NCBI GenBank assembly: GCA_934481345.1
Contig: CAKSPF010000001.1
Location: 248,001 to 312,000, forward strand
Length of the DNA stretch: 64,000 nt
Reading direction: 5' to 3'
Source: an uncultured Clostridia bacterium
Lineage (GTDB): Bacteria > Bacillota > Clostridia > UMGS1810
Made by a program: the position numbers and the translations under genes. The notes beneath the pieces were generated by a model that made no database searches, had not been told where the DNA came from, and worked only from the letters and a program-made list of their open reading frames with translations. The stretch's first letter is position 1. Each line of letters begins with the position of its first letter. Shown in pieces: positions 1-7,667 of this stretch.

Positions 1-18
1 TTGCTAACCTCCAATACC

Positions 19-2082
19 CTACTTCTGATTTGAGCGGTTGCCGCCCATTGAGCCGCCGCGGTTGCCGCCCTGCGGCATACCGCCGCCACCGGGCATTCCT
101 CCTCCGGAGGGCATTCCGCCGGGCATACCTCCGCCTCCGGGCATTCCCATACCGCCCTGCGTCTGCTGATTGTCATTTGATTTTGAAGCCGTAGTATCCG
201 GGAGAAGCACTGTATCTCCTTCTTTCAGACCGCCGTCGGTTTCTTTTATTTCTATAAACGAACCGTCACTCAGACCGGTCTGAACCGTTATAACGGTATA
301 TCCGTCGGGAACATCAAGATTTTTAAGCATATTTTTCATGCGGCTTTCCCGGCTGTTTTCATCATCGGCAGCATATGCCTTTATTGTACCGAAAAGCGAA
401 GAAACCTCTTTATTCTGTTCCGTCTGTCCGCCGGGAGCGTTATTCATATCCGGCGGCGACTGCGGTTTTTCTTCATTCTGATTATTTTCGCCGTTACTGT
501 TTTGTTTGCCCGATTTATCCGTTTTGGTGAAGTCCTTAAATGAATCTTCAGCGCTTTTGAAAGTACCGTCATCTTTTACGATTACAAAATTTCCCATTCT
601 CACTGCGGAAACTGGTACTCTGAGAACATTTTCCACAGACTCTACAACTATCTGTGCCGTTACGTTCATTCCCGGTATAAGGTCGCTTTCTTCACCGTTA
701 TCTATTGTTACCGTAACCGGATATGACGTTACTCCCTGATACGATTCACCGACAATGCTTATATTGCTTACTTTTCCCGTAAATGTTTTTCCTTCGATTG
801 CGTCTGCCTCTATAGATACTTCCTGACCGACGCTTACGGAAGAAATATCCAGTTCGTCTATGCTTATATCAAACGTAAGTGTTGATAAATCCGCTATAAT
901 AGCCATTGTGGAGCTGCTGTTCGAGTCCATTTTCTCTCCGGCTTTAATATTCTTTTGGATTACCTTGCCCTTTATCGGTGCTTTGATACTGTAATCATCA
1001 AGATTGTCATACAAATCGTCAAGTGAAAGATTAGCGTCATTGAGCGATATTTGCGCTTCTCTTGCACTCTTTTGAACGCTGCTGCTTGTAAGTGAAACTA
1101 TTACATCACCGTTTTTTACGGAATCGCCCTTCTTTTTTACAAGCTTTGAAACCTCGCCGGAAACCTTGGCTGTGATTGTTTTGGAATTAAGATATTCAAT
1201 ACTGCCGGAGTCGTAGCAAGCATAGCTTCCTATCATAGCAGTTGCTTTTTCTCCGGCGGAAATTGTTCCGGGGTTTGACAGTTTTATTTCAACATCTGTA
1301 ACATTTACTCCGTATGATGTCACATACGAACCTGTTCCAACCGATTTTACCGTACCGTACAATGTGGTAAAGGAATTTGCCAGTGTGACGGAAGCACTCT
1401 CACCCGAATAAATGTTTTTTGCATCGTCAGTGCCGAAAGGTATTGTTAAGACGAGGTTATCCTTATCTATTACATCAGCAATTTTTGTGCCGTTTTGGAC
1501 ATTATCTCCGACCGAAACATACATATTTGTTATCACACCCGAAACGGTGGACTTAACATTTAAATCCGACACATTCTGCACTGCGTCATTATAATTCATT
1601 TTTGCTTTTTCTATCGAAGTCTGCTGCTTTAAAATATTTTTATCAACACTTGAAGAATCGATTTTGTAAAGAAGCTGGTCTTTTTCTACATAATCGCCTT
1701 CCTCAAAATAATCCGCAACAACATCGCCTTTTGCAAGTGATGTGATTTCATACTGGCTTATCGCCTCTATTGTACCTGTGCCCTCAATCACATTGCTTAT
1801 AGTTCCGCGTGTAACTTCAGCAGTTACGGCTCCGCCTTTTTCCGCTGTTTTTTTGCCGTGTATGTACCATGTGCCGAACGCGCCGGCAGCTATTATCAAT
1901 ACAAGAACAATGATAAAAATCCTTCTGCTTTTTTTATTTTTCAAAATACTTTTCAGTTTTCCTTTTCCTGATTTTTGTTTTTCCGGTTTAAGTTCGCCGC
2001 CGGACATCGGTTCGGTGCTTTCTGCCGAACTGTTTTCTTTGTCTTTCAGACTGCTTTTCAATTTAATTTTGCCGAATTTCAT
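19..2082 (-). CDS. MacA/HlyD-like efflux adaptor (membrane fusion) protein
   Basis: 687-residue adaptor that would link an inner-membrane exporter, probably a MacB-like ABC transporter, to the outside. A Lys/Ser-rich cytoplasmic N-terminus (about 1-50) precedes one membrane segment (about 53-72). Beta-barrel and lipoyl-type hairpins follow (about 85-145, 300-335 and 365-420, with typical VxxGDxVxxGD-like turns). The last 45 residues are almost only Gly, Met, Pro and Asn in GMPGGG-type repeats, which is unusual. The ATG is preceded by GAGAGGAG. A GGAGG lies 5-10 bases past the stop, at the window edge, so another gene of the same operon, presumably the ABC ATPase, follows to the left. Family assignment is firm; the substrate is unknown. 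Confidence 0.85.
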   Translation of the reverse strand: MKFGKIKLKSSLKDKENSSAESTEPMSGGELKPEKQKSGKGKLKSILKNKKSRRIFIIVLVLIIAAGAFGTWYIHGKKTAEKGGAVTAEVTRGTISNVIEGTGTIEAISQYEITSLAKGDVVADYFEEGDYVEKDQLLYKIDSSSVDKNILKQQTSIEKAKMNYNDAVQNVSDLNVKSTVSGVITNMYVSVGDNVQNGTKIADVIDKDNLVLTIPFGTDDAKNIYSGESASVTLANSFTTLYGTVKSVGTGSYVTSYGVNVTDVEIKLSNPGTISAGEKATAMIGSYACYDSGSIEYLNSKTITAKVSGEVSKLVKKKGDSVKNGDVIVSLTSSSVQKSAREAQISLNDANLSLDDLYDNLDDYSIKAPIKGKVIQKNIKAGEKMDSNSSSTMAIIADLSTLTFDISIDELDISSVSVGQEVSIEADAIEGKTFTGKVSNISIVGESYQGVTSYPVTVTIDNGEESDLIPGMNVTAQIVVESVENVLRVPVSAVRMGNFVIVKDDGTFKSAEDSFKDFTKTDKSGKQNSNGENNQNEEKPQSPPDMNNAPGGQTEQNKEVSSLFGTIKAYAADDENSRESRMKNMLKNLDVPDGYTVITVQTGLSDGSFIEIKETDGGLKEGDTVLLPDTTASKSNDNQQTQGGMGMPGGGGMPGGMPSGGGMPGGGGMPQGGNRGGSMGGNRSNQK

Positions 2083-2220
2083 ATTACAGCTCCTCTCTGT
2101 TTGATGTATACAATTATATTTTCTGATGTTGATAATGTTATGGTTGCTTTATGAAAAAACGGTGAAATTTATGTACAAATTGTAAATTTTTAATTTATTT
2201 AAAAAATTTTCAAAAAAGTG

Positions 2221-2252
2221 TTGACAAAAATATTTGCAAGTGATACTATAAT
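2221..2252 (+). promoter_or_regulatory. Promoter of the trp T-box operon
   Basis: TTGACA at 2221-2226, followed after 17 bases by TACTAT (2244-2249), which overlaps a perfect TATAAT at 2247-2252. The position, just ahead of the T-box leader, fits a start site near 2258-2262. Confidence 0.6.
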
Positions 2253-2261
2253 ATAAACCGA

Positions 2262-2520
2262 TGAACAAGAATAGTAGTTCGAGCCAAGGTATAAAAGAGA
2301 GCTGCAGGCGGTGGGATTGCAGCAATACATACTCGTATGAATGGACTTGCGAGGGCAAACTGAGCCGTTATGGTTAGGGGCGACGGAGGTCAACCGTTAC
2401 AGTGACAGACATATGATGGTATGTCGGTGAGTGCATTTGCTTTGCAAATGAATTTGGGTGGCAACGCAGGAGATTATCACACTCTTGTCCCAATTATTTG
2501 GGATAGGAGTGTTTTTTTAT
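2262..2520 (+). ncRNA. Tryptophan T-box leader (TGG specifier)
   Basis: T-box riboswitch that reads uncharged tRNA and controls read-through into trpXYZ. Visible parts in order: an AGTA-type bulge near 2270; AGAGAGC and the GGCGGTGGGA-type apical loop of stem I (about 2296-2316); the specifier loop GAA-TGG-A with specifier TGG at 2342-2344, the Trp codon; a stem II/IIA region to about 2400; stem III around 2400-2430; and the T-box core TGGGTGGCAACGCAGG at about 2455-2470, which would pair with the tRNA acceptor end. It closes with an intrinsic terminator (2480-2518, CCCAA...TTGGG stem, GTTTTTTT tail) that competes with the antiterminator. The Trp specifier and the gene family downstream support each other. 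Confidence 0.93.
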
Positions 2521-2619
2521 TTAAAACAAATACCGGTTATGTTTTAAATACGGCGTTCCTGAATACTGAACCGATTCAAATCATTATTAATTAATTATTA
2601 AAAAGAGAGGTAATTAAAA

Positions 2620-3618
2620 ATGAAAAGAATTATTGCATTATTAACTTCATTACTTGTAATTTTAACCGTATTTTCAGGATGCGGTACATCAAAAAAGGAT
2701 TCCGCAAAATCACCCGATGAAAAGAAAATGACCGTGGGCGTTATTCAATTTGCCTCACATCCTTCCCTTGACAACTGCTACAAGGGTGTTGAACAGGCTT
2801 TGAAAGAAGCTTTCGGAGATGATATTACAATTGATTTGCAAAACGGCAATGCAGACTCCCCTACTTGTGATTCAATTGCAAAAAACATGGTTGCAAAGAA
2901 TTATGACATGATTATTCCTATAGCAACTCCGGCAGCACTTTCTGCTTATGCTGCCGTAAAAAATACAAACATACCGGTTGTATTCTGTGCTGTGTCCGAT
3001 CCGATTGCGGCAGGTCTGGCAAAATCGCTTGACAAGCCCGAATCAAACTGTACAGGTACAAGCGATATACTCAACCTTGACGCTCAGGTTGAGCTTATCA
3101 AATCAATGCAGCCCGATGTAAAAAAAATCGGTGTTCTTTATACAACAAGCGAAGCTAACTCTGTTTCACAGCTTAAACTTTTGGAAAAAATTGCAGATAA
3201 ACAGGGAATCAAGGTTATAGCTCAAGGTGTTCAGGGAGCTTCGGATATTCCGCAGGCAGCATCTTCGCTCTGCGCTAAGGTTGACTGCATAAATAATTTT
3301 ACAGATAACAACGTTGTAAATAACCTCATCATATTGCTCGAACAGGCAAACACGGCAGGTATTCCGGTATACGGTTCCGAAGTTGAGCAGGTTGCAAACG
3401 GCTGTCTTGCCTCTGAAAGCATAGATTATGTCGCTCTCGGAAACAAAACCGGCGAAATGGCAGCTGAGATATTAAAAGGTGCAGATGTTTCGGGCATTGC
3501 AATCGCTACAATCAAAGATACAGCACCGGTAATAAATACAGATGTTGCCGCTGCATTCAAGATAGAAATTCCGGATGCATATAAAAATGCAGAATTTGTA
3601 ACTACCTCCAAGGAGTAA
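2620..3618 (+). CDS. trpX: Tryptophan ABC transporter substrate-binding lipoprotein (TrpX-like)
   Basis: 332-residue solute-binding lipoprotein of the COG2984/TrpX family. The signal peptide ends in a lipobox with Cys21 (VFSGC), so it is tethered outside the membrane. The mature part has the two-lobe periplasmic-binding fold, with family-typical stretches such as VGVIQFASHPSLD near 40 and IGVLYTTSEANS near 175. RBS AGAGAGG precedes the ATG. It is the first gene of trpXYZ, and the Trp-specific T-box directly upstream is the main reason for calling the ligand tryptophan. Related COG2984 proteins bind other small ligands, so the ligand is inferred from regulation, not from the binding site. Confidence 0.85.
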   Translation: MKRIIALLTSLLVILTVFSGCGTSKKDSAKSPDEKKMTVGVIQFASHPSLDNCYKGVEQALKEAFGDDITIDLQNGNADSPTCDSIAKNMVAKNYDMIIPIATPAALSAYAAVKNTNIPVVFCAVSDPIAAGLAKSLDKPESNCTGTSDILNLDAQVELIKSMQPDVKKIGVLYTTSEANSVSQLKLLEKIADKQGIKVIAQGVQGASDIPQAASSLCAKVDCINNFTDNNVVNNLIILLEQANTAGIPVYGSEVEQVANGCLASESIDYVALGNKTGEMAAEILKGADVSGIAIATIKDTAPVINTDVAAAFKIEIPDAYKNAEFVTTSKE

Positions 3619-3620
3619 TA

Positions 3621-4538
3621 TTGATGGATATTTTGTTAAATGTTTTCAAGGTCACTTTAGAAGAAGGCTTTATGTATGCCGTTCTTGCAATGGGTGTATA
3701 TATAACCTACTCAATACTTGATTTTCCCGATCTTTCGGTAGACGGAACAATGCCTTTCGGAGCAATCGTCACAGGCGTGCTCATAATTAGGGGATTTAAT
3801 CCGTGGCTGTGCATACTTATATCGTTTGTGCTCGGTGCCGCAGCCGGCGCCGTCACAGGCATACTTCATGTAAAATTCAAAATAAGAGATTTGCTTTGCG
3901 GAATACTCACCTATACATCGCTTCTCACAGTAAATCTGGTCGTAATTTCCGCAGGCACGAACGGTATGTCGGTTGCATCGTTTTTCAATCTGCCAACCAT
4001 ATTCAATACATTTCCGGCAACACTTATTCCGGAAAAAACAGGCGGATACTCACTGAGAATATTGATTATGTCATTTGTGATAGCGGTTATTGCAAAGATA
4101 ATACTGGATTTGTATCTTAAGACAAAATCCGGACTTCTGCTGAGAGCAACAGGCGACAATGCACAATACGTTACTATGCTTGCCGAAAACTCCGGCAAGT
4201 CAAAAATTCTCGGTCTTTGCATCGGCAACGGTCTTGCCGCAGTTGCAGGAAGTGTTATTGCACAGGCAAAAGGCTCCGCCGACACTCAGATGGGCGTCGG
4301 AATGGTCGTTCTCGGACTGGCTTCGGTAATAATCGGTCTCAGCCTTTTTAAAAGATGCAATTTCATGAAGGCAACAACAATGGTTATACTCGGAAGCATC
4401 GCCTATAAGGCGTGCCTGTCCATTGCACTTGCACTCGGTCTGCCGACAAATTATTTAAAGCTTCTTATGGCTGTTATATTTACCGTTGCAATTGTATCAA
4501 GCAGATTTTCCATTAAAAGGAGCGGTTCAAAATGCTGA
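3621..4538 (+). CDS. trpY: Tryptophan ABC transporter permease (TrpY-like)
   Basis: 305-residue, strongly hydrophobic permease of the COG4120 type (branched-chain permease fold), with about eight to nine membrane segments. The family-typical LDFPDLSVDGTMPFGA stretch lies near residues 35-50 and a KSGLLLRATGDN-type cytoplasmic loop near 170-185. It starts 2 bases after trpX and overlaps trpZ by 7 bases, so the three genes are one translationally coupled unit. It forms the membrane channel for the ligand delivered by TrpX. Confidence 0.85.
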   Translation: MMDILLNVFKVTLEEGFMYAVLAMGVYITYSILDFPDLSVDGTMPFGAIVTGVLIIRGFNPWLCILISFVLGAAAGAVTGILHVKFKIRDLLCGILTYTSLLTVNLVVISAGTNGMSVASFFNLPTIFNTFPATLIPEKTGGYSLRILIMSFVIAVIAKIILDLYLKTKSGLLLRATGDNAQYVTMLAENSGKSKILGLCIGNGLAAVAGSVIAQAKGSADTQMGVGMVVLGLASVIIGLSLFKRCNFMKATTMVILGSIAYKACLSIALALGLPTNYLKLLMAVIFTVAIVSSRFSIKRSGSKC

Positions 4539-5305
4539 CCTTAGAAAACATTACAAAAAAATTCAATATAGGAACTGTTGATGAAAGTACAGTTTTTGAA
4601 AACTTTAATTTCAATGTTCAAAAAGGCGAATTTGTTTCCATAATCGGTTCTAACGGAAGCGGAAAAAGCACACTTTTGAATTTAATATGCGGAACGCTTA
4701 ATCCCGAAAGCGGCAATATTTTATTTGACGGCAAAAGTATAAACAAGCTTCCCGAATACAAAAGAGCAAAATTTATAGGAAGAGTTTTTCAGAGTCCGCA
4801 GGCAGGAACATGCGGTAATCTTACGATACTTGAAAATCTCGCACTTGCCGACAACAAAAATAAATTATACGGTCTTGCTCCGTGCATAAGCAAAAAAAGA
4901 ACCGATTACTACAAAAGCATCTTAGAGGTCTGTGATATGGGACTTGAAAACCGCCTGAATACCAAAGTCGGAAGTTTAAGCGGAGGTCAAAGGCAGGCTT
5001 TGGCTCTTGTGATAGCATCCATGGCAAATATACGTCTTTTAATTCTTGATGAGCACACGGCAGCGCTTGATCCGAAATCTTCGGATACAATCATGAAGCT
5101 TACCGATAAAATTGTACGCGAAAAAAATATAACAACTCTTATGGTAACACACAATCTGCGCTTTGCCGCCGAATACGGAAACCGTCTTATCATGATGCAC
5201 GAAGGAAAATGTATAATGGATTTAAAAGACAGCGAAAAGAAAAATGCAAATGTAGATGACATGCTTGACAGATTTTATCATATAAGCATTGAAAACGGCA
5301 ATTAA
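4532..5305 (+). CDS. trpZ: Tryptophan ABC transporter ATPase (TrpZ-like)
   Basis: 257-residue ABC ATPase. Walker A is GSNGSGKST (about residues 38-46), the Q-loop is in GRVFQSP, the signature is LSGGQRQAL (about 149), Walker B is LLILDEH, and the switch His is in VTHNLRFA. All nucleotide-binding elements are intact, unlike the exporter ATPase at 6841-7560. It powers the TrpXY importer. A long hairpin terminator follows, which ends the T-box-controlled operon. Confidence 0.87.
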   Translation: MLTLENITKKFNIGTVDESTVFENFNFNVQKGEFVSIIGSNGSGKSTLLNLICGTLNPESGNILFDGKSINKLPEYKRAKFIGRVFQSPQAGTCGNLTILENLALADNKNKLYGLAPCISKKRTDYYKSILEVCDMGLENRLNTKVGSLSGGQRQALALVIASMANIRLLILDEHTAALDPKSSDTIMKLTDKIVREKNITTLMVTHNLRFAAEYGNRLIMMHEGKCIMDLKDSEKKNANVDDMLDRFYHISIENGN

Positions 5306-5316
5306 ACAAAAGATCT

Positions 5317-5380
5317 CCCCTATTTGTCAATTAATTTTTAAATAACATTGATTTTTTAATTGACAAATAAGGGGTTTTAT
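5317..5380 (+). terminator. Intrinsic terminator of trpXYZ, overlapping the tRNA promoter
   Basis: Long inverted repeat: CCCCTATTTGTCAATTAA (5317-5334) pairs with TTAATTGACAAATAAGGGG (5356-5374), then a TTTTAT tail. The right arm carries TTGACA (5360-5365), which also serves as the -35 box of the tRNA-Leu promoter. Confidence 0.85.
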
Positions 5381-5388
5381 GATAAAAT
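5360..5388 (+). promoter_or_regulatory. Promoter of tRNA-Leu
   Basis: TTGACA (5360-5365), 17-base spacer, TAAAAT (5383-5388). The expected start near 5395 is 20 bases before the mature tRNA 5' end. The -35 box lies inside the terminator stem of the preceding operon. Confidence 0.7.
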
Positions 5389-5414
5389 ATTATAGTGGTT
5401 TTTGAAATACATAT

Positions 5415-5501
5415 GCAGGTATGGCGGAATTGGCAGACGCGCATGGTTCAGGTCCATGTGAAAGCAATTTCATGCAGGTTCAAGTCCTGTTACCTGCACC
5501 A
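5415..5501 (+). tRNA. tRNA-Leu (anticodon CAG)
   Basis: 87-base class II tRNA. The acceptor stem GCAGGTA (5415-5421) pairs with TACCTGC (5491-5497). The anticodon loop TTCAGGT lies between CATGG and CCATG. There is a variable arm, a T-loop GGTTCAAGTCC and an encoded CCA (5499-5501). The anticodon CAG reads CTG (Leu). Confidence 0.96.
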
Positions 5502-5507
5502 TTTTCC

Positions 5508-5545
5508 AGTGCTTACGAGATTTCTCCCGTAAGCACTTTTTCTTT
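5508..5545 (+). terminator. Terminator of tRNA-Leu
   Basis: AGTGCTTACG (5508-5517) pairs with CGTAAGCACT (5528-5537), followed by TTTTCTTT. It lies directly behind the tRNA CCA end. Confidence 0.85.
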
Positions 5546-5551
5546 AATTCT

Positions 5552-5929
5552 TTACTTCTTTGATAGGTATTGGTTTATAATCTCCGTTGTGTGCATCAGG
5601 ATATTTTCCTGCTCAAGCTCAAGATTTTCAATCATCGCTCGGTAATCCCTTATTTTTTTGTCGGTATTTCCTTTATTTGACAGACACTTTTTGACTTCAG
5701 CTTCTATGGCAAGCCAGTTGTCCTGTGCCTTTGATTTCAGCCTTGACCGTTCTTTATACACAAGAGTATCCAAGTCCTTTTCCTGAACTCTGTGAGATGT
5801 GCAGTAGCCTTTGTATCGGTGATAGCCGTTGCAAACATATTCAACTCTGTCGGGCTTGTTACCCAATTTTCTGATTTTTGCTACAAAGGTGCATCCGCAG
5901 TCACCGCATTTTAGGCTCCTGCGTCTTTG
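5552..5929 (-). pseudogene. Serine recombinase C-terminal remnant
   Basis: Only the C-terminal part of a large serine recombinase is left. The frame, open from about 5929 down to the stop at 5552, shows the recombinase zinc-ribbon: LKCGDCGCTFVAKIR (CxxC), then YVCNGYHRYKGYCTSHRV (CxnCxSH), then a helical, charge-rich tail. The catalytic resolvase domain and the DNA-binding core, several hundred residues, are absent. The upstream edge runs straight into the 3' end of the KTR-type gene, so the junction near 5915-5925 looks like a recombination or deletion scar. An ATG (GTTACCCAA complement) at 5866 is internal and not a real start. Confidence 0.8.
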
Positions 5930-6101
5930 CGTCCGGCTCTTTGATAACGGTTATATTAAATTGTTTCACATTTATCAATGTTTCATTCTTGCATTTAGGA
6001 CAATATAGGGGAAATTTTACAATAACTGTATCAGGGCGAATTTTATCACGCGTTTTGTTTCCGCATATCGGACACTTTATCCATATATTTTCAGAACACA
6101 T
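5901..6101 (-). CDS. Cysteine-rich KTR-type protein
   Basis: 66-residue zinc-ribbon-like protein with two CxxC pairs, IKCPICGNKTRDKIR (about 8-22) and YCPKCKNETL (about 33-42). This is the pattern of small cysteine-rich KTR-domain proteins that travel with Firmicutes conjugative elements. GAGG precedes the ATG. It starts 20 bases after the exporter permease stop and is probably its operon partner. The last five residues look foreign and come from the junction with the recombinase remnant, so the 3' end has been rebuilt. The function of the family is unknown to me; a nucleic-acid or metal-binding role is likely. Confidence 0.7.
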   Translation of the reverse strand: MCSENIWIKCPICGNKTRDKIRPDTVIVKFPLYCPKCKNETLINVKQFNITVIKEPDAKTQEPKMR

Positions 6102-6121
6102 AATTTAACCTCATAACACTT

Positions 6122-6844
6122 CTATTCCCATTTGAAAAACTTTATGGACAGCACAGTACAGACGATTGCGACAGCACATATAATTATTAGCGATAATGAG
6201 ATATTTTCAATCGGTTCGGCAAGAGCAGTCGCCTTTAATATTTTTATTCCCTGAGTAAGCGGCATCACGTCTGCCGCTTTTTGAAGCGGTGCAGGCATTA
6301 CCTCATACGGTAGCGTGGCTCCCGAAAATATCAGCATAGGAAAATATAGAATACTTGCTATTATACTTGCTGTTTTTGCATCCTTTGATAATCCGCCTAC
6401 AATCATACCTATACTAAACATAGAAACCATTACTAATATATACGCTCCGATAAACTCTATCCACGAGCCCGGAAGTTGAAGACCAAAAAATATTTTTGCG
6501 GTTAAATATACTAATATGAGCGATACAATCGAGTAAATAGCATATATTATCGTATGTACGAACAATAGTAGCGCCGGACTGACGGGGGTTACCTTAAATC
6601 TTTTTAATATTTTATTTTTTCGATAGCCGGAAATAACAAGCGGCAATCCCATAACCCCACCGGCACATATTGCTATTGTCGAAACAGCCGTAAAAGAAGA
6701 GGTAATATTTTCTTGATTGTTTCCATAAATAAATCCTAAAATTGCCATAACTACAACCGGCAGACAAATAGCAAAAATGACCATATCCATTCCTCGCACG
6801 GATAATTTAAGCTCTGTTTTCAATAATGTCTTAAATGCTCTCAT
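6122..6844 (-). CDS. ABC-2 type exporter permease
   Basis: 240-residue ABC-2 membrane protein with six predicted membrane segments, including LVMVSMFSIGMIVGG in the middle. A family-typical FSGATLPYEVMPAPLQ loop (about 165-180) precedes the last segments. The start overlaps the ATPase stop as ATGA. With the ATPase and the MerR regulator it forms a drug-exporter cassette of the kind found on mobile elements. The substrate is unknown. The partner ATPase carries a Walker A substitution, so the pair may not work. Confidence 0.82.
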   Translation of the reverse strand: MRAFKTLLKTELKLSVRGMDMVIFAICLPVVVMAILGFIYGNNQENITSSFTAVSTIAICAGGVMGLPLVISGYRKNKILKRFKVTPVSPALLLFVHTIIYAIYSIVSLILVYLTAKIFFGLQLPGSWIEFIGAYILVMVSMFSIGMIVGGLSKDAKTASIIASILYFPMLIFSGATLPYEVMPAPLQKAADVMPLTQGIKILKATALAEPIENISLSLIIICAVAIVCTVLSIKFFKWE

Positions 6845-7560
6845 TCAGCAACCTCCTCACCTGAATACCATAAATAAGCATCTTCTAATGTTTCATAAGG
6901 ACTTGACTCTATTGCTTTTTGCACACTGCCTGAAAATACGATTTCACCTTGTTTTAAAATGCAAATGGAATCACATAATGTTTCTACCTCGTCCATAAAA
7001 TGAGAAATCAAAAAAATTGTCAGTCCATCTTTTTTTAACTTTTTCAAAGTATTCCAAATATCACGGCGTGCCTTCGTATCCAAGCCCGTTGTTAATTCAT
7101 CCAAAAAAATGACCTTTGATTTTGGAATTAACGCAAGTAAAACAAACAGTCTTTGTTTTTGCCCTCCTGACAGTTCATTAACAATACATTTACCTTTTTC
7201 TTTCAGTCCAAATTCAGCCAGCAAACGTTTATAATCATTTACATTTTTATAAAGAGCACTTGTCATTTCACATAATTCGGAAACTGTAATTTTGTCTTGG
7301 TAGTGCAATTCCTGAAATTGCACCCCTACATTTTCAAAAAGTTTTTTTCGATTGACTTGTGGATCTTTTCCTAAAATCCTCACTGTTCCGCTATCAGGCC
7401 TTTTTGTACCCAATATACAGTCGATAGATGTTGATTTTTCTGCTCCGTTAGAGCCAAGCAACCCAAACACTTCGCCTTGGTTTACGGTAATGTTGAAATT
7501 TTCCAATACTGTTTTTCCTGCAAATGATTTTGTTAGATTTTTTGTTTCTATTACAGGCAT
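6841..7560 (-). CDS. ABC exporter ATPase with altered Walker A
   Basis: 239-residue ATPase of the drug/lantibiotic exporter type. The signature LSGGQKQRL (about 130), Walker B VIFLDELTTGLD and the switch His in LISHFMDE are normal. Walker A reads GSNGAEKSTS where the family has GxNGAGKST. The glycine before the essential lysine is Glu, a one-base GGA to GAA change. Glu there should crowd the phosphate-binding loop, so ATP binding is probably impaired. RBS AAAGGAGG lies upstream, directly behind a MerR-type promoter. This is either a decaying gene or a sequencing error. Confidence 0.82.
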   Translation of the reverse strand: MPVIETKNLTKSFAGKTVLENFNITVNQGEVFGLLGSNGAEKSTSIDCILGTKRPDSGTVRILGKDPQVNRKKLFENVGVQFQELHYQDKITVSELCEMTSALYKNVNDYKRLLAEFGLKEKGKCIVNELSGGQKQRLFVLLALIPKSKVIFLDELTTGLDTKARRDIWNTLKKLKKDGLTIFLISHFMDEVETLCDSICILKQGEIVFSGSVQKAIESSPYETLEDAYLWYSGEEVAE

Positions 7561-7590
7561 AATAAAACCTCCTTTGTTGTTTATAACAAA

Positions 7591-7621
7591 ATTATAACAC
7601 CAACATTAAGATTGGTGTTAA
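7591..7621 (-). promoter_or_regulatory. MerR-type promoter/operator of the exporter cassette
   Basis: Read on the minus strand: -35 TTAACA (7621-7616), a 19-base spacer, -10 TATAAT (7596-7591). A dyad AACACCAA-8-TTGGTGTT fills the spacer. A spacer of 19 bases with the operator between the boxes is the hallmark of promoters that MerR-family activators untwist. The MerR gene ends only about 50 bases upstream. Confidence 0.85.
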
Positions 7622-7667
7622 AGTGGAGGGTTATAAAATTTTTCTTTCATTTCCATAAGCATATTTT

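Noticed and set aside
5421..5645. 74-codon frame starting MAELADAHGSG
   Set aside because: It is the well-known spurious translation of a tRNA-Leu gene and its terminator.
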